From Fibrobacterota bacterium (GTDB lineage: Bacteria; Fibrobacterota; Fibrobacteria; UBA11236): a stretch of 64,000 nucleotides of DNA. The stretch is taken from positions 124,001 through 188,000 of the forward strand of contig CANKII010000001.1 of NCBI GenBank assembly GCA_947482115.1, in the 5' to 3' direction. Positions within the stretch are counted from its first letter, which is position 1, and every line of letters starts with the position of its first letter. Of this stretch, positions 56,090 to 64,000 are shown in pieces. The notes beneath the pieces were generated by a model. The model was not told the origin of the DNA, ran no database searches, and worked only from the letters and a program-made list of their open reading frames with translations. The position numbers were made by a program, and so were the translations under genes.

Positions 56090-57247
56090 TTACTGCTTTT
56101 CAGAAATTCGGGTATTTGTAAGCCCAGGTTGGAGACTAACTCTCTCATTTTGAGGTAACGGTATCGCACTATCCTGTGGAATTGCCTCGCTGAGGGAAAT
56201 AGAATCATGCGCTTCGGCCCGATGCCGCCGATTTGCGGCAGCTTGAGCCTTAAAGCCATTGTGTTCTTCGTTCGTAGCGGAGAAATAGTGTTGCCGCGAA
56301 CCGTCGTCTTTGGCGACAAAAAACATCATTGGGGTCTTTTTGGGGTGAAGCGCCGCCAAAAGGGCTTCGCGGCCAGGGTTGCAGACTGGACCCGGGGGCA
56401 GACCTGCAAAACGCCGCGTGTTGTATGGCGAGTTCGTGTTCAAGTCGGCCGCGGAAATGGGACCCGTCAATTTTTTCATGGCAAAGCGGGTGGTGGGGTC
56501 GGCACCCAAAGGCCAACCCAGACGGAGCCGGTTTGAAAAAACCCCGGCGATCAGTTTTTTCTCACTGCTAACGGCGGCCTCCTTTTCAACAATAGAGGCT
56601 AATGTGACCCAGCCATGTGGATTCGTCGCTTTTAAAGATTGAGAATCCTCGGGGAATTCGCCAGCGACTTGTTGAAAACGGGTAATCATGGTGCGCAAGA
56701 CATCGGCTTCGGTGATGCGCCAAGGGAGTATGTAGGTGTCGGGAAAGAGGTATCCCTCCACGCCGTGTGTTTCCATTCCCATGGAACGCGCAAATTCTGA
56801 ATCGTGGACCAGCCCCGCGAAACTCAATGAATCCAAGGAGAAATAGCGTTTCAGGATGCCGTATATTTCCCAACTCGTCTTGCCTTCAGGAATGGTGACG
56901 GTATGTGTGGCCATTTTTCCGGAAGAAAGTTTGAAGGCCATTTCGACGACAGAATTTCGGGGCTGGATGTAATAAAACCCGGCTCGAATGCGTTTTTCCT
57001 GGCCAGTCAGTCGAACGACCAGCTTGAAAATCCGGGGAAATCCGATCAATCCTTTTTCATGGAGGTCGCGCGCGAGGGAGGAAATGGATGCGTTTTTGGG
57101 GACTTCAAAGAGTACTTGTTCTTCACTCGAGGAAAATCCCAAAGGTCGGCCAAACAGGAGGTAGCCACAAAAACCAAGCGCCCCAAGGACGAGAAACCCG
57201 CCCCGCGCCTTTTTGGAAAACCCTTTGTTACCCTGGCTTTTTGCCAT
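56090..57247 (-). CDS. mltG: Endolytic murein transglycosylase MltG
   Basis: 385 residues. N-terminal membrane anchor (GFLVLGALGFCGYLLF), then the YceG/MltG domain with catalytic Glu in LASIVEKEAAVSSEK and the SPYNTRRFAGLPPGPVCNPG block. It cuts nascent glycan strands near the membrane and sets their length. The C-terminal about 50 residues are an extra, disordered addition. Upstream of the VWA gene on the same strand, 156 bp apart. Confidence 0.92.
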   Translation of the reverse strand: MAKSQGNKGFSKKARGGFLVLGALGFCGYLLFGRPLGFSSSEEQVLFEVPKNASISSLARDLHEKGLIGFPRIFKLVVRLTGQEKRIRAGFYYIQPRNSVVEMAFKLSSGKMATHTVTIPEGKTSWEIYGILKRYFSLDSLSFAGLVHDSEFARSMGMETHGVEGYLFPDTYILPWRITEADVLRTMITRFQQVAGEFPEDSQSLKATNPHGWVTLASIVEKEAAVSSEKKLIAGVFSNRLRLGWPLGADPTTRFAMKKLTGPISAADLNTNSPYNTRRFAGLPPGPVCNPGREALLAALHPKKTPMMFFVAKDDGSRQHYFSATNEEHNGFKAQAAANRRHRAEAHDSISLSEAIPQDSAIPLPQNERVSLQPGLTNTRISEKQ

Positions 57248-57352
57248 TTGGAATCATCCTAAGAGTCTGCTTTTTTAAGGATTTCCTTCAAATATATTGC
57301 AAAATATGGAACTTGGTTATATTGTCATGGTAGAAGAGGAAAGAAGGCTTTT

Positions 57353-57820
57353 ATGAACAAGCGTTTGATTTTGGTTTGTGGTATGCTCATGGCCGCAACT
57401 GCAGCCATGGCCAAGTCCAAACCTGCGGAAGCCGCCGAGGTGATTCGCATAAAGGACAACGGTACGGTTCTTTACAAGGCTGAGCTTTCTGGAGACAGCG
57501 ACAAGGCTGCTTCTCTGTCGGCGGACGAGGAAGTTCAACTTTTGAAGGAAGGCAAGTCGCGCTCACTCATCAAAAGCGGCGACAATAGGGGATGGGTGGA
57601 TAATTCAGCCCTCAAAAAAGTCAAGCTTTCTGGAAACACCTCGCGTAATTTGAAAGACATTGAAGTGCAGGGTTGGCTGGATAATCCTTCTGCTGTCTAC
57701 ATTCTCGACAACACCAGCGCGGAAGTATCGAATCTTCCTTTGGAGCGCAGTTTTGCAGCGGATATTGTGGAGTCCAAGGATCGCGAAGACGTCGAGCGGA
57801 CTTACGACGAAAACAAGTAA
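57353..57820 (+). CDS. Small secreted protein, SH3-like
   Basis: 155 residues with a signal peptide (MNKRLILVCGMLMAATAAMA). The mature part has a beta-rich core (EEVQLLKEGKSRSLIKSGDN, RGWVDNSALKK) like a bacterial SH3 domain, and an acidic C-terminus (ESKDREDVERTYDENK). The GWVDNSAL motif is typical for SH3b. No enzymatic motif. Probably periplasmic. Confidence 0.65.
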   Translation: MNKRLILVCGMLMAATAAMAKSKPAEAAEVIRIKDNGTVLYKAELSGDSDKAASLSADEEVQLLKEGKSRSLIKSGDNRGWVDNSALKKVKLSGNTSRNLKDIEVQGWLDNPSAVYILDNTSAEVSNLPLERSFAADIVESKDREDVERTYDENK

Positions 57821-57838
57821 GCTCCGAAGTTTAAAGCC

Positions 57839-58840
57839 TTAGCTTTCCCATCGATCGACATTGTCTTTTTGCTGCCTGGCAATCGCATAGGCAGCTTTTT
57901 TAAACTCTTCCAAACCCTGTCCGGTTATCGATGAAGTTTGGAAGATCTGGCATTTTTCCTTTTTAAACTTCACGCTGACTTTGATTTCCCCCAAATCCAC
58001 CTTGTTGAGCAGAATGAGTTTGGGTTTCTCCAAAAGCAGGGGGTGGAATTTTTCCAGTTCTGCGCGAATCACCTGATATTGTTTGTAAGGGTTTTCGCCA
58101 CTGCTATCGATGACGAATGCAAGGCAGCCGGTTCTTTCAATATGGCGTAGAAAGCGGTGACCCAACCCTTTTCCTTCAGCAGCGCCTTCGATGAGGCCGG
58201 GAATATCCACCAATACAAAACTGCGTCCCAACCCCATGCCCACAACTCCCAGAACGGGTTTGAGTGTGGTGAAGGGATAATCAGCCACTTTGGGGGTGGC
58301 GGCGGAAACGCGGCGCAACAGAGAACTTTTTCCAGCGTTGGGGAAACCTATCAAGGCGCAATCGGCAAGGAGTTTTAACTCAAGGGTAATTTTACGCTGG
58401 TCTCCGGGTTTTCCCGGTGTGGTCATGCGGGGAGTTTGGCGAATGGAATTGGCGAAAGCGGCATTACCCAATCCGCCTTTGCCACCCTCTGCTAAAATGG
58501 CTTTCTGGCCATCGGCCTTGAGATCCGCCAATAACTCGCCTGTTTCCGCATTCTTGATCAAAGTTCCGGCAGGAACAAGCAATATTTCATCGGGTCCATT
58601 GCGACCCGTACAATCCGAAGTTCCACCTTTTTGGCCGTCCTCGGCTTTGAAGATGCGGCGCTGGCCGATATCGTACAACGTATGCAGGTCTTTGCTGGCC
58701 TTGAGAATGACGTGGCCTCCGCGACCGCCATTGCCGCCGGAAGGGCCGCCGCGCGGCACGTATTTTTCACGGCGGAAGGAGACCATTCCGTCTCCGCCTT
58801 TGCCCGCCGCGATTTCAATCTGGGTTTCATCAATGAACAT
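57839..58840 (-). CDS. obg: GTPase Obg/CgtA
   Basis: 333 residues. The glycine-rich Obg fold opens with MFIDETQIEIAAGKGGDGMVSFRREKY-type sequence (GGDGMVSFRREKYVPRGG), then the G domain with G1 GFPNAGKSS, DIPGLIEG (G3) and NKVD (G4). Needed for late 50S ribosome assembly. The C-terminal OCT extension is short. Confidence 0.95.
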   Translation of the reverse strand: MFIDETQIEIAAGKGGDGMVSFRREKYVPRGGPSGGNGGRGGHVILKASKDLHTLYDIGQRRIFKAEDGQKGGTSDCTGRNGPDEILLVPAGTLIKNAETGELLADLKADGQKAILAEGGKGGLGNAAFANSIRQTPRMTTPGKPGDQRKITLELKLLADCALIGFPNAGKSSLLRRVSAATPKVADYPFTTLKPVLGVVGMGLGRSFVLVDIPGLIEGAAEGKGLGHRFLRHIERTGCLAFVIDSSGENPYKQYQVIRAELEKFHPLLLEKPKLILLNKVDLGEIKVSVKFKKEKCQIFQTSSITGQGLEEFKKAAYAIARQQKDNVDRWES

Positions 58841-58899
58841 GGGGAGGGAAAGTTAACTTTGATGGGCCTTGATAAGACATATTCTCCATATTCGACCTG

Positions 58900-59424
58900 A
58901 TGAAAATGACCAAACACCCTGAATTTCCCACCAAAGAGTCGTTTTTGGAGCAGGCCTTGCAACGTTTGCAGGCGGATGACATCGTCATACTTGAAGATTT
59001 CCTGACTTATCAAAATTCCCCGGCGCCTTTTTTTGACCGTGTGGAAGTGGCGCATGAATTTCTCGACTTGCTGACTTTCAAAATTAAGGAAAGCAAGTCG
59101 CGCATGGACAAGGATCTCCTCACCCAGTTTTCGCTGGATTTTTTGCGGGGCAGCCTCAAGCGTTATGGTTACAATCCCAAGTTTGTGGCCATTCAATGCA
59201 AGCCGCTCATCACTTATTACCAGAATCAGAAAAATCTTGAGAAGGCCATTGAGGTCTGTGAGTTTCTAATCCGCAACGGGATCAGCGACGACGATTCCAA
59301 AGGGTTTCATGTGCGTTTGGATGAACTCTATCGACTTAAAAAACGGGTGGAGGAAAAAGGTCTGGATCTCCGCTCCATCAAATTTGCGCCAGAGGCGGAA
59401 GATGATGAGGACGAGGATGGTTGA
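58900..59424 (+). CDS. Hypothetical cytoplasmic helical protein
   Basis: 174 residues, start ATG 58900. No signal peptide or membrane segment. Helical throughout (EQALQRLQADDIVILEDFL, EKAIEVCEFLIRNGISDDD), with TPR-like spacing in the second half and an acidic tail (EAEDDEDEDG). It precedes pyrF by 14 bp and is divergent from obg. No family recognised. Confidence 0.65.
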   Translation: MKMTKHPEFPTKESFLEQALQRLQADDIVILEDFLTYQNSPAPFFDRVEVAHEFLDLLTFKIKESKSRMDKDLLTQFSLDFLRGSLKRYGYNPKFVAIQCKPLITYYQNQKNLEKAIEVCEFLIRNGISDDDSKGFHVRLDELYRLKKRVEEKGLDLRSIKFAPEAEDDEDEDG

Positions 59425-59438
59425 TTCCTTGAAATCCC

Positions 59439-60323
59439 ATGTCTGAAGAAATTCTGAATTATCATCAACGCCTTTTGGCGCGAACCCGCAAGGTCGGGAA
59501 TTCCCTGTGCGTAGGCCTCGATCCAGTGTTGAAAAAACTTCCGCCCGCAGATGGCAATCCAGCCGATCGAATCAAACGGTTCTACACGGATCTTTTGGAA
59601 GTGATGGCGAAACGCCGGTTATATCCCGCAGCCGTGAAACCGAACATCGCCTATTTCGAAGCATTGGGAATCAAGGCGTTGGACGTTCTCTATAGTCTCA
59701 TTGCGGAATATCGCAGTGAAGGTATTCTTGTGGTGCTGGACGCGAAGCGCGGAGACATCAGTACATCTTCCGGAGCTTATGCTGAAGCGGCGTTTGAAAG
59801 CTACGGCGCGGATGCGGTTACGGCGGCTCCGTATATGGGTTCCGATTCCATTGGACCGTTTCAGGAAAAAGCGAGAGCAAACTCGCAGGGCATTTATGTT
59901 CTTGTCCGCACTTCGAATCCCGGTGCGAAGGATTTTCAGGATCTCGTGGTGGACTTGGGACAGGGAAGACGCCTGCCTTTATACAAGGTGGTGGCGGAGA
60001 AATTGGTGGAATGGGATCGCGGAGATCTGGGCGCGGTCGTAGGGGCCACAGCTCTGGGTGAATTGGAACAGCTTGTGACTTTCTGGCGTTCGCTTGGGAA
60101 AGAAATGCCGATGTTGATTCCCGGAATTTCCGTGGGTGGCATCGGACAGGGCGGCGATGTCAAGGAAATCATCCGAGCCATTCGGAATGGCGGGGGAGAT
60201 CCGAATCTGCATTTGCTGAACAGTTCTTCGGGTGTGAACTATGCCTATGAACGGTTTAGTCGATTATCCCCGGCCGAAGCATCGCTCAAGGCGATGGAGG
60301 AATTATTTGAAGGGATGAGGTAA
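59439..60323 (+). CDS. pyrF: Orotidine 5'-phosphate decarboxylase (type 2)
   Basis: 294 residues, the longer type 2 form. Catalytic motif VLDAKRGDISTSS with Lys103, and VKPNIAYFEALG in the substrate region. Last step of UMP synthesis; pyrB is about 31 kb away. Starts 14 bp after the helical hypothetical gene. Confidence 0.94.
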   Translation: MSEEILNYHQRLLARTRKVGNSLCVGLDPVLKKLPPADGNPADRIKRFYTDLLEVMAKRRLYPAAVKPNIAYFEALGIKALDVLYSLIAEYRSEGILVVLDAKRGDISTSSGAYAEAAFESYGADAVTAAPYMGSDSIGPFQEKARANSQGIYVLVRTSNPGAKDFQDLVVDLGQGRRLPLYKVVAEKLVEWDRGDLGAVVGATALGELEQLVTFWRSLGKEMPMLIPGISVGGIGQGGDVKEIIRAIRNGGGDPNLHLLNSSSGVNYAYERFSRLSPAEASLKAMEELFEGMR

Positions 60324-60342
60324 AATATTTTGGCCTTGTGTA

Positions 60343-60379
60343 CACACCGCGCTTCGACAAGCTCAGCGACCGGTGTGTC
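60343..60379. repeat. CTTCGACAAGCTCAG-type repeat with flanking arms
   Basis: Core CTTCGACAAGCTCAG (60352-60366) flanked by ACACACCG and CGGTGTGT, which pair. It lies between pyrF and the next gene. Confidence 0.75.
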
Positions 60380-60417
60380 TTAGTCAGAATCTTAATCATA
60401 TTACTTCGGAGCAGGAT

Positions 60418-60777
60418 ATGATTACAATGGAGTTATCGTGCATACTTACGGGGAAGAATTTTTCTCCCGCCTTGGCCGAGAGGTTGATCGGACACGAATT
60501 ATTTGAGAAGAATGAAAGTGGAGAGATCGCAAGAGTTGGGCGATATAAGGGACTCCCTTTTCCATACGGTAGTTGCACAATTCGTGATGACGCAAGTCTG
60601 AAAGTCGTTGTGGACTTTTTAGAAAAGAATCAGGCTGAATTGCTTGGGAATGGTGTTGAAGATATTGTTTTGCAGCTAAATGTGACTTATGAAGGCCAAT
60701 GTAATTTTGAATTGGATCCGCTATTCTTATCGCGCGTTGCAAAGCTTTCTCAAACGTTGTCTATATCGTGTTATTAA
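60418..60777 (+). CDS. DUF4279-like protein
   Basis: 119 residues from ATG 60418 (GGAGCAGG upstream). The blocks GRYKGLPFPYGS and QCNFELDPLFLSRVAKL, ending in ISCY, recall the DUF4279 family of small cytoplasmic proteins with no known function. The local base composition is AT-richer than pyrF, which suggests acquisition. It converges with the next gene with 22 bp between stops. Confidence 0.55.
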   Translation: MITMELSCILTGKNFSPALAERLIGHELFEKNESGEIARVGRYKGLPFPYGSCTIRDDASLKVVVDFLEKNQAELLGNGVEDIVLQLNVTYEGQCNFELDPLFLSRVAKLSQTLSISCY

Positions 60778-60799
60778 AAGGATTCGTAAAGCGGGTTTT

Positions 60800-61444
60800 T
60801 CAATACCCGACTGTAAACCTTTTTCTCAAATACTTCGGAACTTCCAGTTCATCAATCATCGCCATTGCGAAATCTTCGCACGAGATTTCGCTTTCACCGG
60901 TCTCACTGATTAAAACCCTGTCCGCACCTAAACGGAATTTACCGGTGCGTTCTCCAGGTTCCAGCAACATCGATGGACTCAAGAAGCTCCATTCCAGTTC
61001 TTTTTCCCCGCGGAATATGTTGAGAACATCGCGTCCGGCCAGTGCTCCGCCCTTGTATTCCGCCGGGAAGTCCGGGGAATCCACCACTTGTTTGCCGGGA
61101 GATGTTTCCAAGCTGCCCGCTCCGCCGACAACCAGTAATCTTTTCACACCGGATTTTTTCACTCCGGCCATGATGGTGCGATAGGCTGCGACCTGTATGT
61201 TGTAAATATCCGCATTGTCCCAGCCAGGATTGTACGCGCTGATAACCGCGTTGTGTCCGGCCACCAGCTTCGCGACTTCGGCTTCATCCCTCACATCGCC
61301 TTTTTGCACCGTGAGATTCGGATGTTGTAGCGTGATTTTTTCCGGATGCCGAACAATGGCCGTGACTTTGTGTCCACGATTCAAAGCTTCTTTTAAAATG
61401 AACGAGCCCACATAACCGCTCGCTCCGATGAGTACTGTCTTCAT
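60800..61444 (-). CDS. NAD(P)-binding NmrA-like/atypical SDR protein
   Basis: 214 residues. Rossmann motif VLIGASGYVGSFILKEAL at the N-terminus, then VTAIVRHPEK, VVGGAGSLE and a late FLSPSMLLEPGERTG block, as in the YwnB/NmrA-like atypical SDRs. These bind NAD(P) but often lack the Tyr-Lys catalytic pair, and many act as sensors or isomerases. It lies 5 bp after the thioesterase gene on the same strand. Confidence 0.82.
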   Translation of the reverse strand: MKTVLIGASGYVGSFILKEALNRGHKVTAIVRHPEKITLQHPNLTVQKGDVRDEAEVAKLVAGHNAVISAYNPGWDNADIYNIQVAAYRTIMAGVKKSGVKRLLVVGGAGSLETSPGKQVVDSPDFPAEYKGGALAGRDVLNIFRGEKELEWSFLSPSMLLEPGERTGKFRLGADRVLISETGESEISCEDFAMAMIDELEVPKYLRKRFTVGY

Positions 61445-61449
61445 GAATG

Positions 61450-61869
61450 CTATCCTTGAACGGCGTCTGGAAACAGTTCCGCCAAATGCACAGGGGGCCG
61501 CAGGGGTCTTCCCGCCGGGCTCATGAATGCATGCTCCGTAAAACCCTGTGTTAAGAGGGTTTCTTCCCCTTCCCGGCGGATTTCATAATCAAACCGGATG
61601 CGGGCCTTGCCCAAACGCGTGCGTACTGTGCGAATGATCAGCTTATCGCCATAACGCACGGGATTCAGGTATTCACAATGGGCGCGCAGCACGGGAATGA
61701 GTACGCCTTCTTTTTCCATTTCCCAATAAGGGTGACCGAGTTCGGCCAAAGCCGTGGTGCGGGCGACTTCGAAATACACCAGATAGTTTGCGTAATAGAC
61801 AAAACCCATCGCATCGGTTTCGGAATACCGCACTTCGACGAGAATATGACTGATATTATTCGGAGTCAA
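61450..61869 (-). CDS. Acyl-CoA thioesterase, YbgC/4HBT type
   Basis: 139 residues from TTG 61869 behind GGGGAAA. Hot-dog fold with catalytic Asp19 in YSETDAMGFVYYANYLVYFE. YbgC-type enzymes cleave short acyl-CoA or acyl-ACP thioesters and often cluster with the Tol-Pal system, which is not present here. Flanked by the MATE gene 18 bp upstream and an SDR 5 bp downstream, so the three form a minus-strand unit. Confidence 0.88.
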   Translation of the reverse strand: MTPNNISHILVEVRYSETDAMGFVYYANYLVYFEVARTTALAELGHPYWEMEKEGVLIPVLRAHCEYLNPVRYGDKLIIRTVRTRLGKARIRFDYEIRREGEETLLTQGFTEHAFMSPAGRPLRPPVHLAELFPDAVQG

Positions 61870-61887
61870 AATTTCCCCGCTGAGTTT

Positions 61888-63270
61888 TCAGAGAGCTTGA
61901 GAGACTTTTCGATGCAAGGTGTTGACCGTGGAAAGCAGCCACGAAACTGCAATAACGGTGGTGATCAGGGCGGCGATGACGGGCGCATAGTGCAATCCGT
62001 ATTCTCCAATGCGAAGGGAAAGCAAATAGGCCACGGGGAAGGTAATCACCAGCAAACGCAGGGTTGTCAGAAATAAAAACGGCAATCCGCGTCCCAAACC
62101 TTGAAAGGCACCGCTGCTGGCGATATTGATGCCGACAAGCCCATAGCCCAGACACTGGAAGCTGACATAGTGCAGCGCGGATGCGTTGACTATGTCGTTT
62201 TGGTGGAAAACATGAATGATGGAATGGCGTGCCGCGAACACGATGAGGGAAATGAAAGTCAGGGTGGCGAACGAGGTCAGCAGGCCGATGCGCACCGTTG
62301 CGCGTACCCGGTCATAATGCCTGGCTCCGTAATTCTGACCCACCAAAGTCAGCACCGAAGTCATGATGGCCAGCGCAGGAAACACCGAAAGCAAATCCAG
62401 TCGTCCTCCAATGCCAATGGCAGCCACAGCGGTGTCTCCAAAGTTTGCAGCGAGGCGGGTCATCAAAATCCAATTGATGCCGATCAGGATTTGGGAAATG
62501 CTGGAGGGAACGCCGACTTTGAAAATTCCCTTGACGCCTTCAAAGTCATCCCACTTGGGAAACTTCACCCAGCTCAATTGGGTTTTGCCGGCCATATACA
62601 AACGAACGATATAAAGGGTGGCCAATACATTGGCGGTAGTGGATGCGAGTCCCGCGCCTTTGACACCCCAACCCAATCCATGCCATTGCATTCCAAAGGC
62701 GTGAAAGTCCGTGAAGATGAAGAACGGCGCAACCAAGATGTTGATCAGCACGGCCGACATTTGTGCCGTAGCCAGGGCGCGCATGTTTCCTTCGGCACGC
62801 AGCGCGCCACCCAAAGACAGGGAAACAATGGTGAACGGCATGCCGATAAAAAGGAAGGTCAGAAACTGGTGGGTGAGCTGCGCAGTATTTTCACTGGCTT
62901 TGAGAAAGGCCAGATAGCGCGGCATGCCGAGTGGATAGAGGAGCACGGCGACGGCGAAGATGGCGAGGCAAATCCAGACGATTTGGCCCAGCGCCTTTTC
63001 AGCCTTGTCTTCCTGTTTCGCTCCGATATAGCGCGCGAGCATCGAATTGGTGCCGATGCTGATGCCGTTGAAGAAGGCAAAAAGCAAATAGAAGACGGGG
63101 AAGCCGTAATTCAGCACTGCCATGCTCGATTCCATGCCGAGCCGGCCGACATAAATGCCGTCCACAATGTTGAGCATCATTTGCGCCATCATGCCAAGCA
63201 TGATCGGCAACGACATGCGAGCAATGTGCGGGAAAATGGCTCCCTGTGTGAGATCTTTTCGCGGTTTCAA
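61888..63270 (-). CDS. MATE family multidrug/Na+ efflux protein
   Basis: 460 residues, 12 membrane segments in two halves. MATE marks: IMLGMMAQMMLNIVDGIYVGRLG at the start, YIGAKQEDKAEKALGQ in the first half and VLTLVGQNYGARHYDRVRATVRIG in the second. Exports cationic drugs or metabolites in exchange for Na+ or H+. First gene of the minus unit with the thioesterase. The start of lptC lies 18 bp away on the other strand. Confidence 0.92.
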   Translation of the reverse strand: MKPRKDLTQGAIFPHIARMSLPIMLGMMAQMMLNIVDGIYVGRLGMESSMAVLNYGFPVFYLLFAFFNGISIGTNSMLARYIGAKQEDKAEKALGQIVWICLAIFAVAVLLYPLGMPRYLAFLKASENTAQLTHQFLTFLFIGMPFTIVSLSLGGALRAEGNMRALATAQMSAVLINILVAPFFIFTDFHAFGMQWHGLGWGVKGAGLASTTANVLATLYIVRLYMAGKTQLSWVKFPKWDDFEGVKGIFKVGVPSSISQILIGINWILMTRLAANFGDTAVAAIGIGGRLDLLSVFPALAIMTSVLTLVGQNYGARHYDRVRATVRIGLLTSFATLTFISLIVFAARHSIIHVFHQNDIVNASALHYVSFQCLGYGLVGINIASSGAFQGLGRGLPFLFLTTLRLLVITFPVAYLLSLRIGEYGLHYAPVIAALITTVIAVSWLLSTVNTLHRKVSQAL

Positions 63271-63288
63271 GGAGGGTTGAATATAACA

Positions 63289-63891
63289 ATGGTATTTTTG
63301 CCTTCGATGTTTCGAATCGCCTTATTGATCGCTTTCGCGCTTGCATGGATGGGTTGTTCCAAGGGCGATTCCAAAACGGAAGGCAACGGCACGGCCAAAG
63401 ATCGCCCGCTTGCCGAATATCACGACACCACCGTGCTGGACATGCATGACGGCTCGCATTTAAGCTGGACATTGAAGACGCTGCATCTCGTGAAGTGGCC
63501 GAAAAGTGATCTCATTCGCGCCGAACCCGTCGATCTCGCGGTCTTCGACAGTCTGGGCGTTTCACAAATCTGGGTGACGGCGGATTCGGGTTCGGTGGAC
63601 GAACCGATGAACTTCCTGATCGCCAAAGGGCATGTGCACGGAAAATCGCGCAAGGGAATGGACTTGCAAACGGATTCCCTGCGCTGGAATCGAACCGGAA
63701 ATAATGTCAGCACCGAAGCCCGAGTGCGTGTGGTGTCTGAAGACGGGGATATTCTCACAGGCAAAGGTTTTGTCTCCGACGCCAATCTGAACAACTGGCA
63801 AATCCTTTCGGACGTGCACGGAGTTTTTCAAAAAGTGGATGAGCGTGCGGAGAAAATCGATTCCACACCGGCTACAGGTGGAAAACCTTGA
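63289..63891 (+). CDS. lptC: LPS export protein LptC-like lipoprotein
   Basis: 200 residues from ATG 63289 (AAGGAGGG upstream); ATG 63307 is an alternative. Lipobox LAWMGC places Cys23 as a possible lipidated residue, whereas E. coli LptC keeps its membrane anchor. The rest is the LptC beta-jellyroll (LIRAEPVDLAVFDSLG, WVTADSGSVDEPMNFLIAKGHV, ILTGKGFVSD). LptC takes LPS from LptB2FG and hands it to LptA. The gene overlaps the next, LptA-like gene. Confidence 0.85.
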   Translation: MVFLPSMFRIALLIAFALAWMGCSKGDSKTEGNGTAKDRPLAEYHDTTVLDMHDGSHLSWTLKTLHLVKWPKSDLIRAEPVDLAVFDSLGVSQIWVTADSGSVDEPMNFLIAKGHVHGKSRKGMDLQTDSLRWNRTGNNVSTEARVRVVSEDGDILTGKGFVSDANLNNWQILSDVHGVFQKVDERAEKIDSTPATGGKP

Positions 63892-64000
63892 AGGTGTACG
63901 TGACTCTTGGGTTGTTCGCATGTGGTGTTGCCGTGGGCGTTTCCTCATCGAAATCGAATCCCGATTTGGATCGGGAACCGCTGGTGATGGAAAACGCGGA
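63888..64000 (+). CDS. lptA: LptA/OstA-like periplasmic LPS transport protein (partial start)
   Basis: The frame opens with TTG 63888 (overlapping the lptC stop) or GTG 63894 and runs off the right edge. The visible part is a short hydrophobic leader (VTLGLFACGVAVGVS) and the beginning of a mature chain with DREPLVMENA, like the first strand of LptA/OstA. The position after lptC fits. Only about 37 codons are visible. Confidence 0.6.
   Translation, partial: MKVYVTLGLFACGVAVGVSSSKSNPDLDREPLVMENA

Noticed and set aside
62101-63288. Long plus-strand upstream extension of lptC opposite the MATE gene
   Set aside because: Antisense to MATE; the lptC start has its own ribosome-binding site and lipoprotein leader.

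Overview
This 64 kb window looks like chromosomal DNA of a diderm, LPS-bearing bacterium. The support is an LptC gene running into an LptA-like gene at the right edge, a BamA-type outer-membrane barrel, MltD/MltG/MtgA murein enzymes, and several lipoproteins and secreted proteins. Three features recall the FCB/Fibrobacterota group: LL-diaminopimelate aminotransferase (DapL), a HisA of the eukaryotic type, and large secreted proteins with VWA, chitobiase-like and FlgD-like parts. That placement is inference; there is no 16S rRNA here. Most genes are housekeeping or envelope genes in short operons with 4-bp stop/start overlaps.

Layout. 1-1,600: DinB-like gene and the N-terminal part of a penicillin-acylase family enzyme (minus). 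1,700-6,000: a transporter-acyltransferase fusion coupled to an outer-membrane barrel, then a secreted NlpC/P60-like protein. 6,000-8,200: tRNA-Ala, then a TPP riboswitch and thiC. 8,200-10,800: small, mostly unknown minus-strand genes. 10,900-20,600: metallophosphoesterase, secreted DUF1080 protein, rhodanese, RarA fused to a methyltransferase-like domain, TPR protein, YihY/BrkB, TauE, and a tandem pair of AMIN-like envelope proteins. 20,600-26,200: serA, acidic small protein, mltD, sppA, DODA dioxygenase, DUF3293. 26,300-35,700: dapL, pyrB, rhomboid, eukaryotic-type hisA, mtgA, aminotransferase, pentapeptide protein, alr, marR. 35,800-38,300: a visibly AT-richer accessory island with a two-gene Pycsar-like anti-phage system, a 45-residue protein, a possible structured RNA and an EVE-domain gene. 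38,300-45,100: mnmG, then two overlapping large genes for eight-helix membrane proteins, the second with an intact C39-like peptidase triad and the first with a degenerate copy. 45,200-51,500: surE-gyrA (minus), hisS-queF-serC (plus). 51,500-57,300: a 1,479-residue VWA surface protein and mltG. 57,300-64,000: small envelope protein, obg, pyrF, DUF4279-like protein, NAD(P)-binding protein, YbgC thioesterase, MATE pump, lptC and the start of lptA.

Points of most interest: (1) the Pycsar-like cyclase/transmembrane effector pair at 35,876-37,317; (2) the paired membrane C39-like peptidase and pseudo-peptidase at 40,244-45,078; (3) the RarA-methyltransferase fusion; (4) several families of short palindromic repeats, some inserted in frame inside genes (penicillin acylase, rarA, hisA) and one family that abuts stop codons.
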